From Rhizorhabdus sp. (lineage in GTDB: Bacteria > Pseudomonadota > Alphaproteobacteria > Sphingomonadales > Sphingomonadaceae), in contig SCUQ01000299.1 of the NCBI GenBank assembly GCA_004297635.1, positions 1 through 6,145 on the forward strand: a DNA stretch of 6,145 bases, read 5' to 3'. Position 1 is the first letter of the stretch, and each line of letters starts with the position of its first letter. Made by a program: the position numbers and the translations under genes. Under the pieces are notes generated by a model. The model saw only the letters and a program-made list of their open reading frames with translations. It was not told where the DNA came from and searched no databases. This document shows, piece after piece, positions 6,004 to 6,145 of this stretch.

Positions 6004-6145
6004 TGCACGCGCTGCACGTCAGGATCGGCCCCGTTTCCTATCGGATCGGCGCGCCCTGGCCCGGCCCGATCGCGGCGCTACGCCAGCTTTATGCGGGCTA
6101 CCCCGCCCCCGAAGACGGGATCGCGACGGTCACCGCGCGGATCGG
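6003..6145 (+). CDS. HprK-related kinase A, N-terminal part only
   Basis: An open reading frame starts with the ATG at 6003-6005, sharing one base with the TGA of the PqqD-like gene, and runs past the right edge; 47 codons are visible. The protein begins MHALHVRIGPVSYRIG, followed by the IAALRQLYAGYP segment. This matches my recollection of the N-terminal region of HprK-related kinase A, where a RIGP-type strand is followed by an LYA-x-YP motif. The family resembles HPr kinase/phosphorylase but is found beside a PqqD-like protein instead of a sugar-transport system. The Walker A motif and catalytic residues would lie beyond the window, so kinase activity cannot be judged here. The TGATG overlap implies tight translational coupling with the chaperone. 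Confidence 0.75.
   Translation, partial: MHALHVRIGPVSYRIGAPWPGPIAALRQLYAGYPAPEDGIATVTARI

Noticed and set aside
5253..6145. Lasso peptide biosynthetic cluster
   Set aside because: The PqqD-like and HprK-like pieces resemble accessory lasso genes, but no leader protease or asparagine-synthetase-like cyclase is visible, and the small protein has a Tat-type signal in place of a lasso precursor layout. Genes beyond 6145 could change this.

Overview
The window looks like chromosomal DNA of an alphaproteobacterium of the Sphingomonadales type. It has high GC content and strongly GC-ending codons. It carries a DUF2794 gene next to a short serine acetyltransferase, a phoR/phoU/phoB block, and the start of an 'HPr-rel-A' gene set, which I associate with sphingomonads and related bacteria. 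No rRNA, tRNA, CRISPR array, transposase or phage gene was seen.

Layout. Bases 1-106 are upstream DNA with a weak candidate promoter. On the + strand, 107-1193 holds a serine O-acetyltransferase (first step of cysteine synthesis) followed by a DUF2794 protein. They converge on a minus-strand gene for a polytopic membrane protein (1248-2348). Both converging 3' ends carry one arm of a 14-of-15-base inverted repeat that reads into the coding sequence. Next comes a minus-strand phosphate-signalling cluster, transcribed phoR (5121 to 3883), phoU (3812 to 3114), phoB (3117 to 2416). phoU and phoB overlap by ATGA. From 5253 the + strand carries a small secreted-type protein with a twin-arginine-like signal, a PqqD-like peptide chaperone, and the first 47 codons of an HprK-related kinase that runs off the window.

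How the genes work together. PhoR (membrane kinase), PhoU (inhibitory adaptor) and PhoB (DNA-binding regulator) form one phosphate-starvation circuit. The Pst transporter genes that often lie between phoR and phoU are absent: the gap is only 70 bases. A Pho-box-like sequence overlaps the phoR stop codon, and another with a good -10 lies just upstream of phoR, so the circuit may be autoregulated. The last three genes appear to be one transcription unit (28-base gap, then a TGATG overlap). They suggest a peptide or protein handling system in which a PqqD-like protein presents a substrate to an HprK-like kinase. The Tat-signal protein encoded first is the natural candidate substrate, but this is inference from position only.

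The most interesting points are the Tat-protein/PqqD/HprK-like unit, the compact pst-less pho cluster with its two Pho-box candidates, and the shared inverted repeat that supplies the C-terminal codons of two unrelated genes.
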